Translations under genes and position numbers: made by a program | In this document: one piece after another, positions 41,939 to 50,672 of the stretch | Layout of the letters: the number at the start of each line of letters is the position of its first letter | How positions within the stretch are numbered: the first letter of the stretch is position 1 | Notes under the pieces: generated by a model | The model's input: the letters and a program-made list of their open reading frames with translations, nothing else | The model's database searches: none | Told to the model about the DNA's origin: nothing | Source: Mucilaginibacter_A sp050954285 | GTDB taxonomy: Bacteria; Bacteroidota; Bacteroidia; Sphingobacteriales; Sphingobacteriaceae | Assembly (NCBI GenBank): GCA_050954285.1 | Contig: JBPBPL010000019.1 | Location: 28,044 to 92,043 of the forward strand | DNA length: 64,000 bases | Reading direction: 5' to 3'

Positions 41939-43237
41939 CCTTGAAATCTCGATTTTAACTTTTTTGTTTTTGATTTTTTCCGCTTTTACCAGCGCAACGG
42001 TGCGCTCAATATGTTTCCGGTTGATGGCCGCATAAGCAGAATAATCCAGCACTTCAATCAAGCCCAGATCTTCTTTGGCCAGCTCACCTTTTTGAAGCAG
42101 CAAACCTACAATATCTACTTTGTTTACTTTATCTTTTTTGCCGGCAGCAATGTAAAGCGTTACCCAGGGCGAAGGTTGCGGTATCGTTGGGTTTTCCGGC
42201 AGCACTTCTGCTTCGGGCAGCTCTTTCAGGTAAGCCGGTTTTTCTTCAGGCGTGAGCAACAAATAAGAAGTGCCTTTAGCGTGCATCCTGGCCGTGCGGC
42301 CGTTCCGGTGCGTAAAAGCTTCTTCATTATGTGGCAGCTGATAATGTATAACGTGCTCAATTTCAGGTATATCCAGTCCTCTAGAAGCCAGATCTGTAGT
42401 GATTAATATTTGGTGGCTTCCATTTCTAAACTTGAGCAAAGCCCGTTCGCGGTCGTCCTGCTCCATGCCTCCGTGGAAAGTTCCGTTGGGCAAACCGCGT
42501 TCCCAAAGCAAATCGCTGATGCGCTCTACCGCTTCCCGGTGGTTGCAAAAAACGAGCGTAGCTTCATTCCCGATTTTACAAATCAGGGCAAAAAGTGCAT
42601 CCAGTTTATCCGCAGCCTCAGCCACTACCATTTTCTGTTTCAAATCCGGAGCCGAAGACGTATGGCGAAGGAAATCCAGCACAACCGGTTTGTTAATTCC
42701 GGTGAAAGCCGGAATATCATCCATTTTTGTGGCCGAGGTTAAAATTCGTTTTTGGATGGAAGGCATTTCCTTGATAATGAAAGACATATCTTCCTGAAAA
42801 CCAAATTCCAGCGCCTTGTCAAATTCATCCAGCACCAGCGTTCGGATGGTTTCGGTGCTGAAAGTATTTCTGCGCAAATGATGTGCAATCCGGCCCGGCG
42901 TACCAATTAAAACAGCAGGCGGCTGCGACAAATTATTCAGCTCGATTTTTACCGGATGGCCGCCGTAGCAGCAATTTACCTTAAAACCACTGCCAATTGT
43001 TTTAAAAACCTGTTCAATTTGCAAAGCCAGTTCGCGCGACGGCACCAGAATTAATGCCTGCACTGTTGAAATTTCCGGATTGAGCAAACTCAGCAGCGGC
43101 AGCAAAAAACCAAGTGTTTTCCCGGAGCCGGTTGGCGAAAGCAGGATGACGTCACTTTTTTTGGCCGCAGCAATTGCGGCCTGCTGCATTTCATTCAGCG
43201 CATTTATATGGAGGTTGGCTAGGGCTTGCTTAATCAT
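41936..43237 (-). CDS. DEAD-box RNA helicase, DbpA-like
   Basis: A 433-aa superfamily II helicase: Walker A LSPTGSGKTLGFL, motif Ia PSRELALQ, GG, TPGR, motif II VLDEFDKALE (DEFD, where most relatives have DEAD), motif III TSAT, and motif VI HRNGRTARM. The C-terminal 80 residues (TLYIAAGKKDKVNKVDIVGLLL) resemble the DbpA RNA-binding domain, which targets 23S rRNA helix 92. Likely role is large-subunit assembly. First gene of a short minus cluster with DUF1456. Confidence 0.88.
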   Translation of the reverse strand: MIKQALANLHINALNEMQQAAIAAAKKSDVILLSPTGSGKTLGFLLPLLSLLNPEISTVQALILVPSRELALQIEQVFKTIGSGFKVNCCYGGHPVKIELNNLSQPPAVLIGTPGRIAHHLRRNTFSTETIRTLVLDEFDKALEFGFQEDMSFIIKEMPSIQKRILTSATKMDDIPAFTGINKPVVLDFLRHTSSAPDLKQKMVVAEAADKLDALFALICKIGNEATLVFCNHREAVERISDLLWERGLPNGTFHGGMEQDDRERALLKFRNGSHQILITTDLASRGLDIPEIEHVIHYQLPHNEEAFTHRNGRTARMHAKGTSYLLLTPEEKPAYLKELPEAEVLPENPTIPQPSPWVTLYIAAGKKDKVNKVDIVGLLLQKGELAKEDLGLIEVLDYSAYAAINRKHIERTVALVKAEKIKNKKVKIEISR

Positions 43238-43304
43238 TTATCAGTTTGGGTTGAAGCCAAAGTTAAGGTAAATATTAAGTTTTGCCTTGTGGTACTGGTT
43301 CACG

Positions 43305-43397
43305 ATATTTTAGGTGATAAAAAAAGCATCCGTTTTTTACTTTTTAAAAAAGAATCGGTCATTTTCTGTTCTTGATGCTTCTTTTATCGGCATAAAA
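43305..43397. repeat. inverted pair of motif copies upstream of the oxidoreductase gene
   Basis: ATATTTTAGGT with GATAAAAAAAGCATC (43315-43329) and, inverted, GATGCTTCTTTTATC (43374-43388) with GGCATAAAACTGG. The 44-base space between is A/T-rich. It lies between the divergent helicase and oxidoreductase genes. Confidence 0.75.
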
Positions 43398-43457
43398 CTG
43401 GAATTGCGGCTTGATGTCGAATTAAAAAACGATAAAATACGCTTCAACAATTCCTAT

Positions 43458-43465
43458 TATCTTTG
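43458..43465 (+). promoter_or_regulatory. possible -7 promoter element
   Basis: TATCTTTG matches TAnnTTTG and lies 17 bases before the ATG at 43482. The -33 region has no clear TTG, so weak. Confidence 0.35.
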
Positions 43466-43481
43466 ATTAGAAAAAGTTTTT

Positions 43482-44177
43482 ATGGAAGAAGAAGAAAAAC
43501 TAAAGCGGATTGTTGAAGCGCGGATGAAGTTAAAGGCACGTTTTGCAGAAAAGATGAACCTGACGCCTTCTGTGGCCGATGATGCGCCAAAAGGGTCCGG
43601 CGAAATCAACCGTCACGGGATGCCAGCCATCCCGATCGGGCAAACGGCTACGGTAAAATGGCCGGTACTTGATCTGGGTTATCAGCCCAATATTCCGCTG
43701 GACCGTTGGCGGCTCACTATTGATGGGGAAGTGGAAAACCCGGTTCGTCTCACCTGGAAACAGTTGATGGATTTGCCGCAAACCAAAGATACATCTGATT
43801 TTCATTGCGTTACCACCTGGTCCAAGCTGAATATGCACTGGAAAGGCGTAAGCCTGCTGGATCTTGCCGCTCTGGTTCAGCCTAAAGAAACGGCAACGCA
43901 CATTTTATGCTATGGCTACGATACTTACACTACCAATTTGTCGCTAGAAGAAGCTTTAAAACCTGATGTTTTGCTGGTGCATACATTTGACGGACAGCCG
44001 CTTACCAAAGAACATGGCGGCCCGCTGCGGATGATCACACCGCAATTATATGCCTGGAAAGGCTCGAAATGGATCAAAAGAATCCAGTTTTTAACAGAAG
44101 ATAAATTGGGTTTCTGGGAAGATCGGGGTTACTCCAACACGGCTTATCCATGGAGAAACGACCGGTACAGTGATTGA
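43482..44177 (+). CDS. sulfite oxidase-like molybdopterin oxidoreductase
   Basis: A 231-aa protein of the sulfite oxidase/MsrP molybdopterin fold: WPVLDLGYQPNIPLDRWRLTIDGEVENPVRLTWKQL, the molybdenum-ligand cysteine in FHCVTTWSKLNMHWKGVSLLDL, and EHGGPLRMITPQLYAWKGSKWIKRI. It has no signal peptide and no heme or membrane partner nearby, so it resembles the cytosolic YedY-related group of unknown substrate rather than MsrP. Molybdopterin synthesis genes are not in view. Confidence 0.85.
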   Translation: MEEEEKLKRIVEARMKLKARFAEKMNLTPSVADDAPKGSGEINRHGMPAIPIGQTATVKWPVLDLGYQPNIPLDRWRLTIDGEVENPVRLTWKQLMDLPQTKDTSDFHCVTTWSKLNMHWKGVSLLDLAALVQPKETATHILCYGYDTYTTNLSLEEALKPDVLLVHTFDGQPLTKEHGGPLRMITPQLYAWKGSKWIKRIQFLTEDKLGFWEDRGYSNTAYPWRNDRYSD

Positions 44178-44321
44178 AATACTTTATATTAAAATTTTGG
44201 CTCCGAAATCTATTGCTTTTTAAAAAAACAGTAAAAATGATACAGCAAATCGGTTAATTTTTAAGAATCTTTTTTGCCACAGCCACGTAGCACTTTCTAA
44301 GCGCTTACTAATCTGCGGCAT

Positions 44322-46148
44322 ATGAAAAATCCTTACTTTTCTTTGATGACAACGGCCTGGCACCATGCCCGAAAAGACCGTAAGCAGTTTGTGCTGGTGT
44401 ATGCTTTGTTTACCTGTGCAAATCTGGTAACGGCCGTTAACCCTTTTTTTTATGGCTGGTTCATCAATTCCATACAAAAAAATGGTGCCAAAATAATTCC
44501 TTCCGTATGGCTTTATGGGTTGGGTTTTTTGGGATTGAAGCTGTTGGAATGGACATTTCACGGCCCTGCAAGAGTGATGGAACGGCAGCTGGCTTTCAAT
44601 CTTTCCAAAAATTATCTGGATGATCTGTACCACAAAGTCATTCATTTGCAGGTAGGCTGGCACAAGGATAACCACAGCGGCGTTACCATCAACCGCATCC
44701 GCAAAGCTTATACCGCGCTTAAAGATTTTTTTCAGTCGGGTTTTTCTTATCTGCAATCGCTGTCCAAGTTTATCATTTCGTTTTCGGTGATGCTGTATTT
44801 TTCGCCGCTTTTCGGTAGCATCGCCATTGTGCTGGGCGGTTTTACTTTTTGGGTGATTTTGAAGTTTGATAAAATCTACATCAATTCCTTGCGGGAAGTG
44901 AACGAAGCGGAACATGCGGTTTCGTCCAATTTGTTTGATAGTTTATCCAACATGATGACGGTGATTACGCTTCGGCTGGAGAAACAGGTTCATGCCGGGC
45001 TGATGGAGAAAATCAAATGGATATTTCCGCCTTTCAAAAGATTTGTGGTCGTTACCGAGTGGAAATGGTTCACTGCCCAAATGCTCGTGGCCATGATTTA
45101 CGTGGTGATGATTTTGGGTTATGTGTACCAGCAGCAGCACAGTGGCCACATTTTTATGCTGGGAGGCCTGGTTACGTTGCTGGGTTTCGTCAACCAGTTT
45201 ACCAGTGTTTTTAACGATTTTGCGCAGCAATACAACCAGATTGTTCAGTTTCATACCGATGTAGAAACTGCAAAATTAATTGAAACCAGCTTTGAGCAGG
45301 AGCACAGAGCGTTGAATGAAGCCAATTTGCCAGAAGACTGGAAAAGCCTCACGATTCGCGATCTTACATTTATACATGCTAAAAACAGTACGCTTCAGCC
45401 TGTTATTAATACGCATGGCGAACTGAATTCCGAACCGATTCTAAAACAAGCATATGGTTTAAAAGGATTGAACATGCAGATTCAGCGCGGACAGAAAATT
45501 GCCCTGATTGGCGAAAGCGGCTGCGGAAAAAGTACATTGTTAAGTTTGCTGCGCGGATTATATGCACCTACATCCGGTGATCATGTGGAAGTGGATGGCA
45601 AAGCGGATATGGATTTTAGTCATATCGCCAACGCGGTTACCTTGTTTCCGCAGGAGCCCGAAATTTTTGAAGCCAGCTTTCAATACAACATCACCCTAGG
45701 CTTGCCTTTTGAAGCCGAAGAAGTGAACCGGATTTGCGAAATTACCCGGCTTTCTGTCGTGCTCCAAAATTTGGAAGGCGGCGTGGATGCGGTGATTCAG
45801 GAAAAAGGAGCCAACTTATCCGGCGGACAGAAACAGCGGCTTGCTTTGGCGCGCGGTGTTTTGGCGGCCAGTTCCAGCAGTATTGTTTTGCTGGATGAAC
45901 CGACCAGCAGCATGGATCCGAAAACGGAACAGGAAATCTACCTCAATCTATTTAAAGAATTCGAAGGTAAAACCGTGATTTCCAGCTTGCACCGGCTGCA
46001 TCTGCTGCAGTATTTTGATTATGTTTATGTGCTGGATAAAGGCCGGATTGCCGAAGAAGGAACTTTTCAGGATTTACTCAATCGGGGAGAACTTTTTAAT
46101 AAATTATGGAGCCATCAGCATAAACAACAATCGGAGGCGGCAGCATAA
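44322..46148 (+). CDS. ABC exporter, fused permease and ATPase
   Basis: A 608-aa half-transporter: an N-terminal six-helix domain (about 20-310) and a C-terminal ATPase with Walker A GESGCGKSTLLSLLRG (about 395), signature NLSGGQKQRLALARG, Walker B IVLLDEPTSS and a switch H in SLHRLH. No peptidase or lipid-specific domain, so the substrate is unknown; a homodimer is likely. Promoter region 44178-44321 has no gene. A motif copy and a strong terminator follow. Confidence 0.9.
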   Translation: MKNPYFSLMTTAWHHARKDRKQFVLVYALFTCANLVTAVNPFFYGWFINSIQKNGAKIIPSVWLYGLGFLGLKLLEWTFHGPARVMERQLAFNLSKNYLDDLYHKVIHLQVGWHKDNHSGVTINRIRKAYTALKDFFQSGFSYLQSLSKFIISFSVMLYFSPLFGSIAIVLGGFTFWVILKFDKIYINSLREVNEAEHAVSSNLFDSLSNMMTVITLRLEKQVHAGLMEKIKWIFPPFKRFVVVTEWKWFTAQMLVAMIYVVMILGYVYQQQHSGHIFMLGGLVTLLGFVNQFTSVFNDFAQQYNQIVQFHTDVETAKLIETSFEQEHRALNEANLPEDWKSLTIRDLTFIHAKNSTLQPVINTHGELNSEPILKQAYGLKGLNMQIQRGQKIALIGESGCGKSTLLSLLRGLYAPTSGDHVEVDGKADMDFSHIANAVTLFPQEPEIFEASFQYNITLGLPFEAEEVNRICEITRLSVVLQNLEGGVDAVIQEKGANLSGGQKQRLALARGVLAASSSSIVLLDEPTSSMDPKTEQEIYLNLFKEFEGKTVISSLHRLHLLQYFDYVYVLDKGRIAEEGTFQDLLNRGELFNKLWSHQHKQQSEAAA

Positions 46149-46161
46149 AACTTTTAACTCT

Positions 46162-46189
46162 AAATTTTACCCTCTAAAAGAAGCATTGG
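46162..46189 (+). repeat. GATAAAAGAAGCATC motif copy after the ABC gene
   Basis: AAATTTTACCC then TCTAAAAGAAGCATTGG, between the stop and the terminator. Confidence 0.8.
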
Positions 46190-46200
46190 TTTTTAAACAG

Positions 46201-46233
46201 AAAAAGGCCGCACATTTTACGTGCGGCCTTTTT
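46201..46233. terminator. bidirectional terminator hairpin
   Basis: AAAAAGGCCGCAC and GTGCGGCCTTTTT form a 13-bp stem with a seven-base loop. It serves the ABC gene and, on the other strand, the small gene whose stop is at 46234. Confidence 0.9.
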
Positions 46234-46557
46234 TTATAAACCTTGTTCTTCCTGCAGTTTCTGCGGAAGATTTTTTACCAAATCATTAATCACCGCATCG
46301 CTATAAGCACCATAACCGTTGATCAAAACACCTTTCGAGTCATTTACAACAGAAGAAATTGCATAAACAATGGCTTCATCTTCCGGGTCAGAAACACCTT
46401 CAAAACGGTAATGTTTATCGATAATATACTCTTCAGGATGTTGCTGCAAATGTTTTCCGGGTCCGTCGGCCGTGTTTTCGGTAATATTAAAATCAAGTGT
46501 ATATCCATCTACCAAAAGCTTATTGGTGATTTCGGAAAGTGTAGTCATGGGTTCCAT
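46234..46557 (-). CDS. conserved hypothetical protein, Bacteroidota type
   Basis: A 107-aa soluble acidic protein (MTTLSEITNKLLVDGYTLDFNITENT, then YRFEGVSDPEDEAIVYAISS and GVLINGYGAYSD). I recognise the pattern from Bacteroidota proteins commonly annotated phosphoribosylpyrophosphate synthetase by transfer, but it lacks any of that enzyme's motifs, so I would not use that name. The function is unknown. Start 46557 or the second Met (46548) are both possible. Confidence 0.7.
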   Translation of the reverse strand: MEPMTTLSEITNKLLVDGYTLDFNITENTADGPGKHLQQHPEEYIIDKHYRFEGVSDPEDEAIVYAISSVVNDSKGVLINGYGAYSDAVINDLVKNLPQKLQEEQGL

Positions 46558-46691
46558 AATATAATTTTATCAGGTTGATTGGCAAATATAACGGTTCGGG
46601 CCTCAATTTCTAAATAATCATACACACAATTATTAGCTTTGATCAAACAGAGATTGTTGAAATTATCATGATCATTTTCAATCCTGAATTT

Positions 46692-48992
46692 TTATTTCGC
46701 CGGTTTCCCACTCATCACAAAAACCAGTTTACCGCCATTTATAATTTGTTCATGTGTGATAAAGTGCTGATTTAAAGGTTTCCCATTAAGCGATACTTCT
46801 TTTACATACACATTTTTATCGCTTTGGTTTTTAGCCTCGATCTCCAAAGTTTTGCCACCTGGAAGCTGGATCGTTGCACCATCAACCGCCGGACTGCCCA
46901 GCGAATACTGATCTGAGCCCGGCGCAAACGGATAAAAGCCCAGCGAGCTGAAAATATACCACGCACTCATCTGGCCGGTATCATCATTTCCGCCCAAACC
47001 ATCAGGCGTAGGTTTGTACATTTTTGGCAAAATCATGCGCACGCGTTCCTGCGTTTTCCAGGGCTGATCCGTCCAGTTGTACAAATACGCCACGTGGTGT
47101 GAAGGCTCGTTGCCATGCACGTAATTGCCGATGATGCCATCGCGCGTAATATCTTCTGTTTCGGCAAAATATTTATCCGGCAAATTCATCGTGAACAACG
47201 AATCCAGACGGGAAATAAAACGCTTGTTGCCGCCTAATAATTTAATCAGTTCCGTTGGATTTTGCGGAACAAAAAAAGTATAGTTCCAGGAATTTCCTTC
47301 AATAAAACCCTGATTGTTAGTCGATAATGCATCAAAGTTTTTGCGGAAAGTACCGTTTGTCAGCTTCGGGTGCATAAATCCATCCGCCGGATCAAACACG
47401 TTTTTATAGTTTTCAGACCGTTTGATAAACTCGTTATAAATCTCCGTTTGGCCCAGTTTTTTGGCCATTTGCGCAATCGCCCAGTCGTCATAAGCATACT
47501 CCAAAGTGTTGGAAACCGACACGCCGTTGTGCTCATCTGCAATATAACCTTTGTCTATATACTCGCCAATGCCTTCATAATCTCGTTTTCGGGCGGTGGC
47601 CACGCAGGCATCCAACGCTTTTTGTGTGCTAAAAGAAGCATTGCCTTTCATCACCGCATCGGCAATCACGGCAACGGCATGATAGCCCGACATGCACCAG
47701 TTTTCATTGCCCGAATTAGACCAAACCGGCAGCATATGCTCCGGACTTTGATCAAAATGCGCCAGCATGGATTTGATCATATCATCATTTCGTTTTGGTT
47801 CGATGATGTTAAAAAGCGGGTGCAGCGCACGATAAGTATCCCACAAAGAAAACGTGGTGTAATTGGTAAATCCGTCCGCTTTATGCACGTTTTGATCTAA
47901 ACCTTTGTATTTTCCATCCGCATCCATATAAATGGTTGGGTTGATCATGGCGTGATACATCGCCGTATAAAAATTTTGTTTTTGGGCGATGCTTTTAGAT
48001 TGAATCGTGATTTTGGAAAGCTCTTTTTCCCAGGTTTGCTGGCCTGCTTCTTTTACTGCATCAAAATCCCAACCCGGAATTTCGGTCTGCATATTATTCA
48101 GCGCGCCTCCCATGCTTACCGGCGATAAAGCAAGTTTGATCTTGATCTTTTCGCCTTCATCCGTTTTGAAATCAAAATAAGCCCGGAGCCGTTGCGCCGC
48201 AATTTCCGGGAAGTTTTTGCTTTGATTAAATTTCCCCCAAAAACCTCTGTAAACCTCTTTTTTAGAATAATTACGATTACCGTAAGCGATAAACGGTTTT
48301 GAAAACTTCATCGCAAAATACAAAGTCCGGTTTTTGGCCCAGCCGTTGGTTTGGCGATAACCGGTCACCAGCGTATCGTTCACCACGCGCAAATACGTCC
48401 ACACGTTTTTATCATCGTAATTATAAATGCCCGCCATCAAATCTAAAATAATGTGCGATTGATCAGATTTCGGAAACGTATATTGATGAAAACCAACGCG
48501 CGTGCTGGCCGTCATTTCCGCCGTAATGTTGTAATCGTCCAGCTTCACTTTGTAATAATCCGCCGCCGATACTTCGTTTGCATGAGAAAAATTGGAGCGG
48601 TAACCACTTTTAGGTTTGTCGGCCGTGCCGGGATTGAGTTTGAGTTGCCCAACCGTTGGCATCACCAAAAAATCACCTAAATCAGAGTGGCCGGTTCCGC
48701 TGAAATGTGTATGGCTGAAACCGGTTATCGTATGGTCATCATATTGATAGCCAGCACAATACTTGTAAACGTCAGGGTTGTATTTCCCGTTTTGTTCATA
48801 GCTGATCGTATCCGTTTCCGGGCTAAGCTGCACCATCCCGAAAGGAACGGTTGCACCCGGATAAGTGTGGCCCATGCGCTGCGTGCCAATAATCGGCTTG
48901 ACATATTGTACCAAATTGGAAGCTGATTTTTGTTGTGCAAAAGAAGCAAATGAACAAAAAACTAAACCGGCTAAAACTATATTATTCTTCAT
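46692..48992 (-). CDS. glycoside hydrolase family 92 alpha-mannosidase
   Basis: A 766-aa exported enzyme that removes alpha-mannose residues, as expected for glycan breakdown. Signal peptide MKNNIVLAGLVFCSFASFA. Family markers include KPIIGTQRMGHTYPGATVPFGMVQLSPET, GFSHTHFSGTGHSDLGD, SLWDTYRALHPLFNI, the late EGNSWNYTFFVPQ and GNDDTGQMSAWYIFSSLGFYPFAPGSDQY. Start taken at 48992; the longer frame to 49034 adds MPSKFFLNIKSIAV, which has no signal-like pattern. The codons NASFST (47630) carry TAAAAGAAGCA in frame. Confidence 0.95.
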   Translation of the reverse strand: MKNNIVLAGLVFCSFASFAQQKSASNLVQYVKPIIGTQRMGHTYPGATVPFGMVQLSPETDTISYEQNGKYNPDVYKYCAGYQYDDHTITGFSHTHFSGTGHSDLGDFLVMPTVGQLKLNPGTADKPKSGYRSNFSHANEVSAADYYKVKLDDYNITAEMTASTRVGFHQYTFPKSDQSHIILDLMAGIYNYDDKNVWTYLRVVNDTLVTGYRQTNGWAKNRTLYFAMKFSKPFIAYGNRNYSKKEVYRGFWGKFNQSKNFPEIAAQRLRAYFDFKTDEGEKIKIKLALSPVSMGGALNNMQTEIPGWDFDAVKEAGQQTWEKELSKITIQSKSIAQKQNFYTAMYHAMINPTIYMDADGKYKGLDQNVHKADGFTNYTTFSLWDTYRALHPLFNIIEPKRNDDMIKSMLAHFDQSPEHMLPVWSNSGNENWCMSGYHAVAVIADAVMKGNASFSTQKALDACVATARKRDYEGIGEYIDKGYIADEHNGVSVSNTLEYAYDDWAIAQMAKKLGQTEIYNEFIKRSENYKNVFDPADGFMHPKLTNGTFRKNFDALSTNNQGFIEGNSWNYTFFVPQNPTELIKLLGGNKRFISRLDSLFTMNLPDKYFAETEDITRDGIIGNYVHGNEPSHHVAYLYNWTDQPWKTQERVRMILPKMYKPTPDGLGGNDDTGQMSAWYIFSSLGFYPFAPGSDQYSLGSPAVDGATIQLPGGKTLEIEAKNQSDKNVYVKEVSLNGKPLNQHFITHEQIINGGKLVFVMSGKPAK

Positions 48993-49130
48993 TACAGCAA
49001 TTGATTTGATATTCAGAAAAAATTTTGAGGGCAATTATAAGCAGGAAATTTACTGTATTTTTTGATTTCTTAGCAAAATACTTCAAATACAAATCTCCAG
49101 AGCCCAAATTTCAGATTCGGGTATATTTCC

Positions 49131-49158
49131 GATACTGTTTTTATCATGCAAAAATTGG
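49131..49158 (-). repeat. motif copy (AACAG form) upstream of GH8
   Basis: GATACTGTTTTTATC at 49131-49145 followed by ATGCAAAAATTGG, which read inversely is a tail-like CCAATTTTTGCAT. It lies 79 bases before the chosen GH8 start and creates a possible upstream ATG at 49146 that I do not believe is used. Confidence 0.7.
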
Positions 49159-49223
49159 GTTACAATGAACATTGGTGCTGGAATTTGTTTATCATTAATC
49201 TAAACCTATTTTTCTTAAATCAG

Positions 49224-50543
49224 ATGAAATACCTTCGCAAACCAAAAAAAACCAATGGCGCATGCTTCTTTTATGCCCTGTTTTTTATGTTGATATTTTT
49301 TCAGATCAGCCTCAAAGCACAATCTTCAAAAACAAAACTGAATGATGGCGCAGGAGCTTTTGCGACGGGAAAATACCGGAATCTGTTTGCTGAGCAAGGA
49401 CGTAGCGAATCTGAAATCTCAACCAAAATAAACGCCGGTTTCCAGCAACTTTTTCATGGTGATACCGCTACACAAGCCGTTTATTTTGAAGCCGGGAAAA
49501 ACGCAAACGGACCGATGGCGTATGTGAGCGATGTGCCGCACCATGATATTCGTACCGAAGGAATGTCGTACGGAATGATGGTTGCCGTGCAGCTCAACAA
49601 AAAAGCGGAATTTGATGCCATTTGGAATTATGCGCTGGATAAAATGTATATCAGTTCGCCGGCGCATCCGTCGGAAGGTTATTTTTCCTGGTCGCTGAAA
49701 CGGAATGGAGAAGCAAATGAGGAAACGCCTGCGCCGGATGGCGAAGAATATTATGTGATGGCCTTGTATTTTGCTTCGGGCAGGTGGGGAAATGGCAAAG
49801 GTATTTACGATTACCATGCCTGGGCGGATAAAATTTTGACGGCTATCCGGCATCATCCGTACAAATCCGGCATGACGAAATTTGGTATCCGAAATATTTC
49901 TGCAATGGTAAATGAGGAGCACAAAATGATCCGTTTTGTACCCGGAATTGATCGTGGCGATTTCACTGATCCATCTTATCATTTGCCCGCTTTTTATGAA
50001 TTATGGGCGAGATGGGGACCGGCAGCAGATCGAAGTTTCTGGGCCGCAGCAGCAGATTCGAGCCGGAATTATTTTCAGAAAGCAACCAATGCCGAAACTG
50101 GTTTAGCACCAGATTATGGCAATTTTGACGGATCGCCGCATGTGAGCGGTTTCAACAAAAATTCTGTTAATTTTTCTTTTGATTCCTGGCGCACGGCCAG
50201 CAACTGGTCTGTGGATTGGAACTGGTGGCACAAAGATCCGCGCGAACAGCAACTGAGTAACAAAATTCAGTCGTTTTTTGCTTCCAAGGGCTTTAATAAT
50301 TATGGTTGTCAGTTTACGCTGGATGGCAGCAAAACATTGGATACACGCCATGCCAATGGTTTGATCGCCACTAATGCGGTAACCAGTTTGGCAGCAACAA
50401 ACTCATCTGCAAAAAATTATACTGAAGCCTTATGGAGCGCACCTGTGCCGCAAATGCTGGTAGAACGTTATTATGATGGTTTGCTTTACCTGATGAGTAT
50501 GCTGCATTGCAGCGGCCGTTACCGCATTTATCAGCCCAGATAA
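49224..50543 (+). CDS. glycoside hydrolase family 8, reducing-end xylose-releasing-like
   Basis: A 439-aa exported enzyme; signal region MKYLRKPKKTNGACFFYALFFMLIFFQISLKAQ. Its core matches GH8 enzymes of the exo-oligoxylanase (Rex) type: VPHHDIRTEGMSYGMMVAVQL with the general-acid glutamate, PAPDGEEYYVMALYFASGRWG and FVPGIDRGDFTDPSYHLPAFYELWARWG. It would attack the reducing end of xylo-oligosaccharides. The start at 49224 gives a proper signal peptide; 49146 does not. The signal codons CFFYA at 49263 contain the motif string TGCTTCTTTTA. Confidence 0.9.
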   Translation: MKYLRKPKKTNGACFFYALFFMLIFFQISLKAQSSKTKLNDGAGAFATGKYRNLFAEQGRSESEISTKINAGFQQLFHGDTATQAVYFEAGKNANGPMAYVSDVPHHDIRTEGMSYGMMVAVQLNKKAEFDAIWNYALDKMYISSPAHPSEGYFSWSLKRNGEANEETPAPDGEEYYVMALYFASGRWGNGKGIYDYHAWADKILTAIRHHPYKSGMTKFGIRNISAMVNEEHKMIRFVPGIDRGDFTDPSYHLPAFYELWARWGPAADRSFWAAAADSSRNYFQKATNAETGLAPDYGNFDGSPHVSGFNKNSVNFSFDSWRTASNWSVDWNWWHKDPREQQLSNKIQSFFASKGFNNYGCQFTLDGSKTLDTRHANGLIATNAVTSLAATNSSAKNYTEALWSAPVPQMLVERYYDGLLYLMSMLHCSGRYRIYQPR

Positions 50544-50544
50544 T

Positions 50545-50648
50545 TGATTTTTAGGTCGGTAAAAGAAGCATCAGGTTTTGTGTAAAATTTTTATGCTGAT
50601 AGGCGGAACATTCTTTCGGCATACTTCTTTTATAAGGTAAAAATTTAC
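50545..50648. repeat. inverted pair of motif copies between GH8 and M1
   Basis: TTGATTTTTAGGTC with GGTAAAAGAAGCATC (50558-50572), and inverted CATACTTCTTTTATA (50620-50634) with AGGTAAAAATTTACC. The 47 bases between contain TGTAAAATTTTTATGC, a tail-like stretch. Both copies are in the 129-bp gap. Confidence 0.8.
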
Positions 50649-50672
50649 CTTCGCAAAAATCATCTGCAAAAA

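Noticed and set aside
46234..46557. Phosphoribosylpyrophosphate synthetase name for the 107-aa protein
   Set aside because: No PRPP synthetase motif and far too short; the name is a transferred annotation.
47630..48055. TAAAAGAAGCA strings in the GH92 gene (47630 and 48045)
   Set aside because: No tail on either; the peptides NASFST and AVKEAG fit their context. Kept only in the raw count.
49146..49223. Upstream ATG for the GH8 gene
   Set aside because: It would put 26 residues before the signal peptide and begins directly after a motif copy; the ATG at 49224 gives a normal signal.
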